This document shows positions 1 through 7,245 of a DNA stretch of 24,454 nt, piece by piece; position 1 is the stretch's first letter; the number at the start of each line of letters is the position of its first letter. Made by a program: the position numbers and the translations under genes. The notes beneath the pieces are model-generated. The model saw only the letters and a program-made list of their open reading frames with translations. It was not told the origin of the DNA and searched no databases. Origin of the DNA: Bacteroidota bacterium (lineage in GTDB: Bacteria > Spirochaetota > Spirochaetia > JABMQR01); contig JABMQR010000282.1 of assembly GCA_013202335.1 (NCBI GenBank), positions 1 through 24,454 on the forward strand. Direction: 5' to 3'.

Positions 1-2
1 CC

Positions 3-50
3 ATTCGGGACCAAGTTGCCGAAATTTATGATATTAATGTGCATGTTTAA
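3..50 (+). CDS. C-terminal tail of an upstream gene (partial)
   Basis: The reading frame starting at base 3 stays open to a TAA at 48-50 and gives a balanced tail, IRDQVAEIYDINVHV, before a 75-base gap to gpmI. It looks like the last 15 residues of a gene that begins outside the window. Too little is present to name a family. A second frame, open from base 1 to a stop at 88-90, is possible, but its composition (runs of Met and Leu, then a basic end) is less protein-like. Weak call. Confidence 0.35.
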   Translation: MRDQVAEIYDINVHV

Positions 51-125
51 CCTACCGGGAATTATGAAAAGAGAGAGAACTTCGGCTTAAATGAAGATCT
101 CATCAGTAATAAGGAGTAATTGAGT

Positions 126-1775
126 ATGCTGGAAGTTTTAAAAAAACACCCTAAATTTACCCGCCGGAAAGGTCCGGTTGTTCTTGTAATAATGGATGGA
201 GTAGGTTTTGGGAAATATAAAACCGGGGATGCTGTCGCAGATGCACAAACCGGAACCCTGGATGAATTTATGAAAACATCATCGTGGACGAAATTGAAAG
301 CTCATGGTACTGCTGTGGGTCTTCCTGCGGATGATGATATGGGAAACAGTGAAGTTGGGCATAATGCAATTGGATGCGGACGGGTGTTTGCACAAGGTGC
401 CAAACTGGTTAATAAATCAATTGAAAGCGGAGCAGTTTTTAGTGGTGCAGTTTGGGTAAAGTTGATTGAGAATGTAAAAGATACAAAAGGAACACTCCAT
501 TTTATTGGGCTTACCTCTGATGGGAATGTACATTCAAACCTTGCACATTTACGCGCAATGATAATAAAAGCAAAAAACAGCGGTGTATCTAAGGTGCGGG
601 TTCACACGCTTCTGGATGGAAGGGATGTTGGAGAATTATCGGCTTTTGAATATATTGATCCGCTTGAAGAGTTTCTGAAAGAACAGAGTGATAATGGATT
701 TGACGCAAAAATTGCATCCGGCGGTGGGCGAATGGTTATAACTATGGATCGCTATAATGCAAACTGGGATATGGTCAGAAAAGGATGGGAAACACATGTT
801 CTTGGAGAGGGCCGTCAATTTTCCGGTGCACATGAAGCCGTTCAGACTCTCAGAGAAGAGACCGGCGCGATTGATCAGGATTTACCGCCTTTTGTGATAG
901 CAGAAAATGGGACTCCGGTAGGATCAATAGAAGATGGTGACAGTGTAATCCTTTTCAATTTTAGAGGGGACAGAGCTCAGGAGATTACAAAAGCATTTGA
1001 ATCTGAAGATCTGCAGGAATTTGACAGAAAACGGGTACCGAACGTTGAGTATGCAGGAATGATGGAATATGATGGGGATTTGCACATTCCCAGACAATAT
1101 CTTGTAGACCCTCCCGCAATTGACCGGACTATGGCAGAATATTTATGCGGTAATGGGGTAAAGCAGTTTTCCATAAGCGAAACGCAGAAATTTGGGCATG
1201 TAACCTATTTTTTTAATGGAAACAGATCAGGAAAATTCAACAACTCTCTTGAAAAGTATGTGGAAATAACTTCTGATATTCTCCCTTTTGAGCAGAGACC
1301 CTGGATGAAATGTGCTGAGATAACTGACAGAGTGCTAAAAGAAATAGCGTCAGGAGAGTATGATTTTATAAAGCTAAATTATCCGAATGGGGATATGGTT
1401 GGTCATACGGGAAATTATCAGGCAGTAATTTGTTCTCTGGAAGCAATGGATCTGCAGCTTACTCGTCTTAAAAAGGCAACAGAGCAGGCAGGCGGCGTGA
1501 TGGTTATCAGTGCAGATCACGGGAACTCGGATGATATGTTCGAGCATGATACAAAGGGTGAGGTTAAGATAAAAGCTGACGGGTCACCACAGTCAAAGAC
1601 AGCACATTCATTAAATCCGGTTCCTTGTATAGTCTTTGATCCACAATATAAAGGGGAATATGCCGCAGAATTGAATGAGGGGCTGGGTATTAGCGCTCTA
1701 GCTGCAACCTGTATTGAACTGCTGGGTTTTCTTCCTCCGGAAGATTATGATAAAAGTGTTTTGAACTTTTCCTGA
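126..1775 (+). CDS. gpmI: 2,3-bisphosphoglycerate-independent phosphoglycerate mutase
   Basis: Cytoplasmic glycolytic enzyme that interconverts 3- and 2-phosphoglycerate using two Mn ions and a phosphoserine intermediate. The N-terminal alkaline-phosphatase-type half starts with VVLVIMDGVGFG. The catalytic serine lies in DDDMGNSEVGHNAIGCGRV (Ser75 with this start). Metal and substrate motifs near the C-terminus are NYPNGDMVGHTG and ISADHGNSDDM. At 549 residues it is longer than the E. coli type (about 514) and matches the long, plant-like branch found in spirochaetes. The ATG at 126 has AAGGAG (111-116) 9 bases upstream; the in-frame TTG at 120 lies only 3 bases from it and is less likely. 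The gene is followed by its own hairpin terminator, so it appears monocistronic at its 3' end. Identification is firm. Confidence 0.97.
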   Translation: MLEVLKKHPKFTRRKGPVVLVIMDGVGFGKYKTGDAVADAQTGTLDEFMKTSSWTKLKAHGTAVGLPADDDMGNSEVGHNAIGCGRVFAQGAKLVNKSIESGAVFSGAVWVKLIENVKDTKGTLHFIGLTSDGNVHSNLAHLRAMIIKAKNSGVSKVRVHTLLDGRDVGELSAFEYIDPLEEFLKEQSDNGFDAKIASGGGRMVITMDRYNANWDMVRKGWETHVLGEGRQFSGAHEAVQTLREETGAIDQDLPPFVIAENGTPVGSIEDGDSVILFNFRGDRAQEITKAFESEDLQEFDRKRVPNVEYAGMMEYDGDLHIPRQYLVDPPAIDRTMAEYLCGNGVKQFSISETQKFGHVTYFFNGNRSGKFNNSLEKYVEITSDILPFEQRPWMKCAEITDRVLKEIASGEYDFIKLNYPNGDMVGHTGNYQAVICSLEAMDLQLTRLKKATEQAGGVMVISADHGNSDDMFEHDTKGEVKIKADGSPQSKTAHSLNPVPCIVFDPQYKGEYAAELNEGLGISALAATCIELLGFLPPEDYDKSVLNFS

Positions 1776-1796
1776 AAATTATAGACTAAATTACAG

Positions 1797-1841
1797 ACCG
1801 CAGCAATTCCGCAGGAGTGGGTGTAAAGCTGCGGTTTTTTT
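1797..1841 (+). terminator. Rho-independent terminator of gpmI
   Basis: A perfect 8-bp stem, ACCGCAGC (1797-1804) with GCTGCGGT (1828-1835), encloses a 23-base loop and runs straight into a T-tract to 1841. It lies 21 bases after the gpmI stop and overlaps the stop of the opposing DUF401 gene. The T-tract is on the plus strand only, so it serves gpmI rather than both genes. Confidence 0.85.
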
Positions 1842-3120
1842 ATGGAATTAACCATTGCAGAAGCTGCATATAAGAAATTGCAAAAGACATCATAATTAAA
1901 GCAGGAAATAGTATTGATCTGAGTGCTTTTGTAAAACCGCTTTCATAATAATCACAGGTTACAATTAAACAGACATGAAGCGGGGATAACATGGTTCCCA
2001 TGAATCCACAGGTGTATGCAAACATTACCGTAGAGAGCAGAAGGCCTAATGACGGGTTGTTTCCCAGTGTTGCAACAACTACTGGTATTGAAGCGCCGGC
2101 AAACCCTACAGAGACTCCCATTGTCATACCTGAAATAAAAGGAAGGAGGATTACCAGCGGCAAAGAGGGTATCCCAAAGGACTGCATTTCATCTGTCATC
2201 ATTTGTACAACAGCAATGCCGTTCAAATCCGTTTCAATGAAAGCTCCATAAATTCTTACCATTACAATGAGTATGGCCATGTTCAGCATGTTTTTAGAAA
2301 GGATGAGATCTTTCCATGATTTTCCGTTTAGCGGACGCATGAGCTGAACGGTGATTATTGCTATTGTCAGGCTTATAACCATTGGAAGGTACTGATTTTC
2401 CCTGGCAATCGCCGGTATAAAAAACTGTACAATGAAATAAGTAATTACAACAGTAATAATGGGTAAAAAAGGAATTATGGAAAAATGACGATTTGCTTTA
2501 CGCTTTAACTTATCTTCTTTTGTCTCTTTTGGAATTTTTGAGAGAAAAACAAATGAGCCGGTAAGTATCGCTACGAATGAAACAGGAAGCCCCACAAGGA
2601 AAGCCATCCATAACTCTATCCCGGCAATATCGCAGGCAAAAATTATTCCAGGATATAATGGCCAGGCATATTCCCATACATGCCTGAACCAGTAATTTAT
2701 TCGGGTTTTAATCTCCTGGTTTACCCCGGGTAAGTTGTCAAAATTATCCAGTAAAGGTGCAGAGAACAAGGCTCCTCCCGGCATGGGAAGTAGTCCTATA
2801 ACCGCTGGAAGAATTGCTATAGATGCTTTTGAGGAGAAAGTTCCACGAATACTGGCAACTAATTCCTCTACAAGGCCGTTTATTTTCATTTGTCCGGATA
2901 AGGTCATAACAAGGCATACAAGTATAATTAACGCCAGGTTGGAGAGATTGACAACTCTGTCAGCAGCAACTAGTACAAACTGTAAAGGGCTTATCCCGAT
3001 CCAGAAGGCAAATACTAACGATCCCCCCAACAGGGAACCCGGAAGATTTTTAATGAGTTTGTTTAATAAGATGATTACTGCTAACGAAGTAAGCAGTTTG
3101 ACGATAATGGGTACAATCAT
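1840..3120 (-). CDS. DUF401-family integral membrane protein
   Basis: Polytopic inner-membrane protein with about ten hydrophobic segments and no soluble domain. The signature is the region around AVIGLLPMPGGALFSAPL, typical of the DUF401 family; a second glycine-rich stretch, SGMTMGVSVGFAGASIPVVV, sits near the C-terminus. DUF401 proteins resemble ion/organic-anion permeases of the IT/gluconate-permease type, but no substrate has been established to my knowledge. I chose the ATG at 3120 (426 residues). The frame extends upstream to a TTG at 3216, but that adds an amphipathic stretch unlike family N-termini and runs through a good promoter (-35 at 3165-3170, -10 at 3143-3148). No Shine-Dalgarno precedes either start. 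It is divergent from the lipid-kinase gene. Confidence 0.82.
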   Translation of the reverse strand: MIVPIIVKLLTSLAVIILLNKLIKNLPGSLLGGSLVFAFWIGISPLQFVLVAADRVVNLSNLALIILVCLVMTLSGQMKINGLVEELVASIRGTFSSKASIAILPAVIGLLPMPGGALFSAPLLDNFDNLPGVNQEIKTRINYWFRHVWEYAWPLYPGIIFACDIAGIELWMAFLVGLPVSFVAILTGSFVFLSKIPKETKEDKLKRKANRHFSIIPFLPIITVVITYFIVQFFIPAIARENQYLPMVISLTIAIITVQLMRPLNGKSWKDLILSKNMLNMAILIVMVRIYGAFIETDLNGIAVVQMMTDEMQSFGIPSLPLVILLPFISGMTMGVSVGFAGASIPVVVATLGNNPSLGLLLSTVMFAYTCGFMGTMLSPLHVCLIVTCDYYESGFTKALRSILFPALIMMSFAISYMQLLQWLIP

Positions 3121-3142
3121 GGGAGAAGTGTATAGATTTTTT

Positions 3143-3170
3143 TTTATAAGGGCAATAAACGGCTTAACAA
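3143..3170 (-). promoter_or_regulatory. Predicted sigma-70 promoter for the DUF401 gene
   Basis: On the minus strand, TTGTTA (3165-3170) and TATAAA (3143-3148) are 16 bases apart, placing transcription start near 3136, about 16 bases before the ATG at 3120. It lies inside the longer open frame and so argues for the shorter protein. Pattern-based only. Confidence 0.4.
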
Positions 3171-3204
3171 CGTCAATAAACAGTTGTGCAATATATAATT
3201 TCAC

Positions 3205-3233
3205 TTGATAATTCAAACCTACTAATTTACCAT
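3205..3233 (+). promoter_or_regulatory. Predicted promoter abutting the lipid-kinase ATG
   Basis: TTGATA (3205-3210), a 17-base spacer, and TACCAT (3228-3233). The -10 ends 6 bases before the ATG at 3240, so transcription would start at or next to the initiation codon. No Shine-Dalgarno is present, which fits a leaderless transcript. The -10 matches the consensus at only 4 of 6 positions. Confidence 0.4.
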
Positions 3234-3239
3234 GTAGTT

Positions 3240-3866
3240 ATGATCAACGATAACCAGCAGCAGGTCTTGACGGTAAAAAACGAATTCAGAAAAGAGGTTG
3301 CACGAAAAGGTCTTCATATCCTGATAGGTTTTTTACCGATTATTGCATTACAATCCTATTTTACTGCTTATACCCTTCTTATTTCCGGAGCTTGTATATA
3401 TACACTGTCTGAATTGATACGGATACGGTGGAATGGGGATAAAAAGTTTTTTCCTTATAAAGCAATCAGGGGAATATCGCTTTTTGTTTCACGACCAGGT
3501 GAAGCAAAACATTTTATCATAGCTCCATTAACCCTTGCCGTCGGGGCAGGCTTAACACTGTTTTTTTTTCCGGAAAATGCTATGAAAGCCGGAATTCTCG
3601 CACTTGCTTTTGGTGATACAGCAGCAGCTCTTGCGGGAAAGTTTTTCTTTCGAAAGAACCGTAAAAAATACGGAGTAAAAACAATAACCGGAACAGCAGC
3701 ATGTTTTATTACTTCAACACTTTGTGTATGGTTGGTAGTTAACGATTGGACAATTTCATTAGCAGCAGGAGCTGTAGCGTCATTGTGTGAGATGACAACC
3801 TTAAAAGATTTCGACAATATACTCGTTCCATTAGGGACTGCGGCTGTAGTTTTAATTATGAGCTAA
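3240..3866 (+). CDS. DGK1/SEC59/phytol-kinase-family membrane lipid kinase
   Basis: Integral membrane protein of 208 residues related to eukaryotic dolichol kinase, yeast DGK1 and plant phytol kinase; bacterial members are often labelled phosphatidate cytidylyltransferase-like. The family fingerprint is in order: an N-terminal basic helix EVARKGLHILIGFLP, then FGDTAAALAGKFFF, a basic stretch, KTITGTAACF, and the late DFDNILVPLG. These mark CTP-dependent phosphorylation of an isoprenoid alcohol or diacylglycerol at the membrane; the substrate here cannot be read from sequence. An upstream GTG at 3186 would add 18 residues but has no ribosome-binding site and overlaps a promoter-like TTGATA. 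The gene converges with the neighbour after only 17 bases. Family call is firm, specific function is not. Confidence 0.85.
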   Translation: MINDNQQQVLTVKNEFRKEVARKGLHILIGFLPIIALQSYFTAYTLLISGACIYTLSELIRIRWNGDKKFFPYKAIRGISLFVSRPGEAKHFIIAPLTLAVGAGLTLFFFPENAMKAGILALAFGDTAAALAGKFFFRKNRKKYGVKTITGTAACFITSTLCVWLVVNDWTISLAAGAVASLCEMTTLKDFDNILVPLGTAAVVLIMS

Positions 3867-3883
3867 ATATAAGCAATTGGATT

Positions 3884-4681
3884 TTAGTTCCAGAGCCTGA
3901 TTTTATATATACGGTTCGCAAATAGTAACAGTCCCGTGAGATAGAGCACAACCCCAGCGATCATAACAGGAATTGAAAACAAGGAATAAACAGATTCAAG
4001 TCCTACTAAAAGCAGCAGCAGACTTAAAGCAAGGAGTATATACTGGATGTTGTTATTTCGTTTTGCTGCTGCCAGATAATTAATTACCGCAGATACCTCG
4101 AGAACTCTAATAAGCAAAGAGAGCATTCCATTGTAAGAGAATAAGGGGGGATCAACGGGAACTATTCCGGTGTAATTCAGGGGTATAATAAGTGCTATTA
4201 TAAAAGAGATAAAAAAACTGACTGACAAAAGGGTGTTTTGTTTAAGGAAAGGAATTCCGTTGGAAAATAACCCACCAAGGAAAAATAGAGAGATACTAAA
4301 CAGATAGAAAAAATAGTAACTTTTTATTATTGTTGTGGGCGGGATTGCCATGTGCTTCCCTGGAATAATAAGGGAAATTGGGAAACGGAGACTTAAAAAC
4401 GCGAATGACAAAACGGAAATTATTAAGTACAGTATTTCCGGTGATGTTGTTTTCCTGAAGAAGATAAATAAAAACAAACCATAAAAAAAAGAGATACCGC
4501 AAAAAATGGTATATAGTATATGTATCATGGAATCCACAGTAAGATTGGTTTGATAATCTTTGACAAAAAAGGATCGTATAATAGATTCCTGAACTCCGGT
4601 GTTCCAGGTAATAAGCCAGATCAGCAGAAGACCGGAGAGAATGAGGAGAACAATAATAGTTGTCCGGATAATTATGTTCAT
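3884..4681 (-). CDS. Multi-spanning membrane protein of unknown function (7TM-like)
   Basis: I do not recognise this 265-residue protein. It is very hydrophobic and appears to have one N-terminal helix (about 3-26), an outside segment of about 35 residues (TWNTGVQESI through NLTVDS), then seven helices, ending in the short basic tail ANRIYKIRLWN. That layout resembles the membrane half of 7TMR sensor proteins without any output domain, but no family motif supports this. A TTG at 4711 would lengthen it by 10 residues. The ATG at 4681 is preferred because a near-consensus promoter (-35 TTAACA, -10 TATGAT) lies across the TTG start. No Shine-Dalgarno is seen. Codon use is AT-rich, with many ATA codons. 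Confidence 0.7.
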   Translation of the reverse strand: MNIIIRTTIIVLLILSGLLLIWLITWNTGVQESIIRSFFVKDYQTNLTVDSMIHILYTIFCGISFFYGLFLFIFFRKTTSPEILYLIISVLSFAFLSLRFPISLIIPGKHMAIPPTTIIKSYYFFYLFSISLFFLGGLFSNGIPFLKQNTLLSVSFFISFIIALIIPLNYTGIVPVDPPLFSYNGMLSLLIRVLEVSAVINYLAAAKRNNNIQYILLALSLLLLLVGLESVYSLFSIPVMIAGVVLYLTGLLLFANRIYKIRLWN

Positions 4682-4690
4682 ATTGGGTAT

Positions 4691-4718
4691 ATCATACTGT
4701 TTTTTTACCAAATGTTAA
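4691..4718 (-). promoter_or_regulatory. Near-consensus promoter just upstream of the 7TM-like gene
   Basis: On the minus strand, TTAACA (4713-4718, 5 of 6 to consensus), a 16-base spacer, and TATGAT (4691-4696, 5 of 6). The -10 ends 9 bases before the ATG at 4681, leaving at most a couple of leader bases. It decides the start against the upstream TTG. Confidence 0.5.
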
Positions 4719-4760
4719 AGTCTGGATTTTTTTTAAATGATACAGTAGTCTTAGACAGGA

Positions 4761-4876
4761 GAGGTTCTTTCAAAATTAGACAATTTTGAAAGAACAACCA
4801 ATTAGGCAGAAGTTTTTGATATCTATATAATATATATGTTTACATATACTCAAATTGAAAACTTCAAAAGGGAATT
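4761..4876 (-). repeat. Composite intergenic hairpin element, copy A
   Basis: In plus orientation it begins with a perfect hairpin (arms 4764-4777 and 4782-4795, 14 bp, loop AGAC). An AT-rich core at 4809-4865 follows, bounded by GAAGTTTTT and GAAAACTTC, and the element ends in AAAAGGGAAT. Read on the minus strand it aligns along its whole length with copy C (12943-13060). Its end ATTCCCTTTTGAAGTTT is shared with copy D (5706-5721). It occupies the space between two divergent genes. Non-coding; function unknown. Confidence 0.75.
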
Positions 4877-4896
4877 TCAGAAAACAGGAACATAAT

Positions 4897-4925
4897 AAAG
4901 CAAAGCAAAGCAAAGCAAAGCAAAG
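4897..4925 (+). repeat. Pentanucleotide microsatellite (CAAAG)n
   Basis: AAAG followed by five perfect CAAAG units, 29 bases in all, ending 50 bases before the start codon of the secreted DUF2259-like protein. Simple repeats of five bases are prone to slipped-strand length change. The tract lies upstream of the likely start and no earlier usable start was found in frame, so any effect would be on promoter spacing or mRNA leader rather than on reading frame. Confidence 0.9.
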
Positions 4926-4942
4926 ACCTTTTACTCTTGTTC

Positions 4943-4964
4943 ATTAGATTTTTGAAATTGCCTC
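4943..4964 (-). repeat. Half copy of the GAGnCAATTTC hairpin repeat
   Basis: The minus strand reads GAGGCAATTTCAAAAATC followed by TAAT, matching the copy at 7155-7176 with one difference. It forms the left arm of the full hairpins at 9413-9453 and 12888-12926. The Shine-Dalgarno AGGAG (4965-4969) of the downstream gene abuts it directly, so the repeat forms part of that gene's leader. Confidence 0.6.
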
Positions 4965-4975
4965 AGGAGTTTGGT

Positions 4976-5671
4976 ATGATTAAAAAAGTACTTACCTTGT
5001 TTCTCATTATTTTTTGCATTCAGGCAGCTGTGTTTGCCGGGGATAGGGCTGAATTCATTAATCTGGGGTTTGCCAATGATTCTGGAGCCTTTTTATATGG
5101 ACAATTTGGGAAAAATGAATCAGGAACACAACTTTATGCTGATATTGTTTATCATGATTTAGTATCCGGAGAGAATTCAAGTGAACTAAGTCTGAGTAAA
5201 ACTTATCAAGACTCTCAACAATCAGGCTCTAACGGGTTGAGTGCACTATTAATGAATTTAAAAGAGTACTATACGATCTCTACTGTTGATATTGATCATA
5301 CTCAAACAGGGACAACATTGTATTTTCAACTGCCGGGGCAAAAAACTGGTGATATGGTATCATTTAGTGACTATCAAACCAGGACAGTATACTCTGTTTC
5401 ATTTGTAATGAGACCTCAGGTTCGGGAACCCGGAACTAATACTTCATTGGCAATAACACTGTTTCAAACGCTAAAAGATGGAACTCAGAACAGATTTGAG
5501 GCGGGGTCTTTTATTAAACCGATACAGAATGTGTATGATTTCCAACTTAAACAGATAATTGTTTCCCCACAGCGGGATTATGTTGTTCTGGTCTTTCAGA
5601 CAACTGAATACGATGAAGATAATGATACCACTAATATCAGGTATTATGTTGATAGTGTGAACATTGAGTAA
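4976..5671 (+). CDS. Secreted DUF2259-like protein
   Basis: Exported protein of 231 residues. The N-terminus, MIKKVLTLFLIIFCIQAAVFA, is a Sec signal peptide with a likely cleavage VFA|GD and no lipobox cysteine at the cleavage site, so it should be periplasmic or secreted rather than a lipoprotein. The mature start (GDRAEFINLGFANDSGAFLY) and following GQFG and LYADIVYHDL resemble DUF2259, a family of predicted secreted spirochaete proteins of unknown role. The end is rich in beta-strand-like segments (YVVLVFQTTEYDED). The ATG at 4976 has AGGAG (4965-4969) 6 bases upstream; a TTG at 4937 would put residues ahead of the signal peptide. A pentanucleotide repeat sits in the leader region and a strong terminator follows. 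Family assignment is from memory of the motif pattern. Confidence 0.8.
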   Translation: MIKKVLTLFLIIFCIQAAVFAGDRAEFINLGFANDSGAFLYGQFGKNESGTQLYADIVYHDLVSGENSSELSLSKTYQDSQQSGSNGLSALLMNLKEYYTISTVDIDHTQTGTTLYFQLPGQKTGDMVSFSDYQTRTVYSVSFVMRPQVREPGTNTSLAITLFQTLKDGTQNRFEAGSFIKPIQNVYDFQLKQIIVSPQRDYVVLVFQTTEYDEDNDTTNIRYYVDSVNIE

Positions 5672-5675
5672 CTGA

Positions 5676-5714
5676 GGGAATTGAAATAATCGAAGATTAT
5701 TTCAATTCCCTTTT
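5676..5714 (+). terminator. Strong hairpin terminator after the DUF2259-like gene
   Basis: Perfect 16-bp arms, 5676-5691 and 5695-5710, with a GAA triloop, followed by TTTT. It begins 4 bases after the stop codon. Its right arm runs into the TTTTGAAGTTT edge of repeat copy D, so terminator and repeat element appear to be one unit. Confidence 0.8.
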
Positions 5715-5780
5715 GAAGTTTCCGGATAGAAGAAGTTAATATGTTATAATACAATAGTTTAACTTAATCCAAAAACTTCT
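5706..5780 (+). repeat. Composite intergenic element, copy D (core only)
   Basis: A 65-base AT-rich core (5715-5779) bounded by GAAGTTT and AAAAACTTC and containing TATAAT at 5745-5750. The left edge, ATTCCCTTTTGAAGTTT, is identical to the end of copy A read on the minus strand. The CTTCTGnCTnATTGG tail and second hairpin seen in copies A and C are not clearly present. Confidence 0.55.
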
Positions 5781-5801
5781 CAGCTCATAATAATTATAGC
5801 C

Positions 5802-5839
5802 TTACAAGAAGTCTCTTGCCTTACAAGAAGTCTCTTGCC
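5802..5839. repeat. 19-bp tandem duplication at the symporter stop codon
   Basis: Two identical, adjacent 19-base units (5802-5820 and 5821-5839), starting TTACAAGAAG. On the minus strand the inner unit holds the last codons and TAA of the symporter, so the duplication repeats the C-terminal codons and stop just downstream. Each unit can form a small CAAGA/TCTTG hairpin. Confidence 0.9.
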
Positions 5840-7059
5840 TTAACCGGGGAATGTGCCTGGAGCATTCTGCTTACCGTACCTGCACCAAAACCGGCACTTA
5901 TTGTATCAACAAGGGCTGAGGCTCCCAATAAAAATGGCAGCATAGGCAATACAATCGGTAAAGTGGATGTAAAATCATTACCGGTCAAAGAACCCGTCAT
6001 TGCCACAATAAACAGAATTTCAGTTCCCGGTGGAGTGGATACCGTAATAAGTGAAAAGAGTGTAGTTAGTACAATAGCCAGAAGTAACCCTAAAAACGGA
6101 ATGGAGGATTCGTTTATTGTTGAATACAGAGAACACACAGTCACTACTCCGATCATAGCACTTCCACTTCTTCCCATGATTGTCAGTAAAGGAATTGAGG
6201 TGGAACTGACCCTCTTTGCAACGCCAAGATTATTTCTGGTGTGAAGAAGGAGCGGTATCTGTGCGGTAATAGCGCTGCCTGAGAACCATGCAAGAATAGC
6301 CGGAGATGTTAGTGCAAAGAGCCATACATAAGGCTTTCGGGTTTTCCCTAAAACCAGTAATAACAAAGGGAGAATTAGAAAAACGGCAAGCAGCGTTACT
6401 CCGCCGATTAGCAGAACCAGCTTTATAGAATCACTAATTACATTTGAAGAGAATGTCGCTGCAAACCAGACTGCAGAAATAAAAACTACACCCAGTATTA
6501 ATAATTCGGTTAAAATTCTGGCTAATTTATAAAAAACTTCTGAGAACGAGTTCATTACTGCAAAAGCAGGTCTGATGAAATCCTCATCCGGTTTTAAAGC
6601 TATTCCGAGCAGAAGTGCAAATACAACAACCGGAAGGAGAAGGGAGATATCTCCAGTAAAAAAAGCAAGTACATTGGTGTTGATAATACCGGTAATAAAT
6701 TCAGAGAAAGGGACTAATCCCAATGAACCGATTGCTTCGGTACCTGTTACACCGGAAAAATTGGCAGGAAAAATTTTCCAGGCAACAAGACCTGCCGTTA
6801 CCGTCAGTACAAGAGAAGTAATTATCCCCCAACCAAAAGAATAAATTACCGCACGGAAGGCCTGTTTTTGTCTGCGTAAATTTGCAATACCAGATGTAAA
6901 GGAGATAAATACAAAGGGAATAAGAATGTAGCGACCAAGGTTTTGGAAGACTGCTGCCCCTGTATTAATTACACTTTTTGCTATACCTGATTCCGGGAAA
7001 ATTAAAACCAGAGCGAGCCCTGCTACTGTTGCCACTATGTATTTAAACCAATCTTTCAT
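5821..7059 (-). CDS. Dicarboxylate/amino-acid:cation symporter (SDF family), divergent
   Basis: Inner-membrane secondary transporter of 412 residues, belonging to the DAACS/glutamate-transporter fold by its overall pattern: early helices with GRYILIPFVFISFTSGI, the serine-rich SSTSIPLL before helix 7, and the re-entrant STPPGTEILFIV region. Family members import glutamate, aspartate or C4-dicarboxylates with sodium or protons. It is unusual in lacking a clear NMDGT motif in helix 7 (here IMGRSGSAMIG) and the usual D-xx-R-xxx-N-V-xGD of helix 8 (here VDTISAGFGAG), so ligand and ion coupling may differ. The ATG at 7059 is chosen over 7083 because a promoter lies between -35 at 7089-7094 and -10 at 7066-7071. 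No Shine-Dalgarno is present. Confidence 0.85.
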   Translation of the reverse strand: MKDWFKYIVATVAGLALVLIFPESGIAKSVINTGAAVFQNLGRYILIPFVFISFTSGIANLRRQKQAFRAVIYSFGWGIITSLVLTVTAGLVAWKIFPANFSGVTGTEAIGSLGLVPFSEFITGIINTNVLAFFTGDISLLLPVVVFALLLGIALKPDEDFIRPAFAVMNSFSEVFYKLARILTELLILGVVFISAVWFAATFSSNVISDSIKLVLLIGGVTLLAVFLILPLLLLVLGKTRKPYVWLFALTSPAILAWFSGSAITAQIPLLLHTRNNLGVAKRVSSTSIPLLTIMGRSGSAMIGVVTVCSLYSTINESSIPFLGLLLAIVLTTLFSLITVSTPPGTEILFIVAMTGSLTGNDFTSTLPIVLPMLPFLLGASALVDTISAGFGAGTVSRMLQAHSPVKARDFL

Positions 7060-7065
7060 ACACAA

Positions 7066-7094
7066 AGAGTATCGTAAGAGCATATCAAAGTCAA
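7066..7094 (-). promoter_or_regulatory. Predicted promoter of the symporter gene
   Basis: On the minus strand, TTGACT (7089-7094), a 17-base spacer, and TACTCT (7066-7071). The -10 ends 6 bases before the ATG at 7059, predicting transcription from the start codon itself. Confidence 0.4.
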
Positions 7095-7154
7095 CAATTT
7101 TACAGAGTGTGTAAGGGTCAAGGACTGCACATTTTTTAAAAAGTTAGATATAGT

Positions 7155-7176
7155 GAGACAATTTCAAAAATCTAAT
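7155..7176 (+). repeat. Half copy of the GAGnCAATTTC hairpin repeat upstream of nadE
   Basis: GAGACAATTTCAAAAATC followed by TAAT, one base different from the copy at 4943-4964 (minus). It lies in the 186-base gap between the divergent symporter and nadE genes. I see no complete palindrome here. Confidence 0.5.
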
Positions 7177-7245
7177 AATAAAACTTTGTTTTGTTCCGAA
7201 TTATAAGATCAACGTGTTTTACGCACATGAGAGGGGACCGGGATT

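Noticed and set aside
5715..5779. TATAAT at 5745-5750 in repeat core D (and similar ones in A, B and C) read as promoters
   Set aside because: No convincing -35 lies at the right spacing in any copy, and at D the flanking genes converge, leaving nothing to transcribe; AT-rich cores produce such matches by chance.
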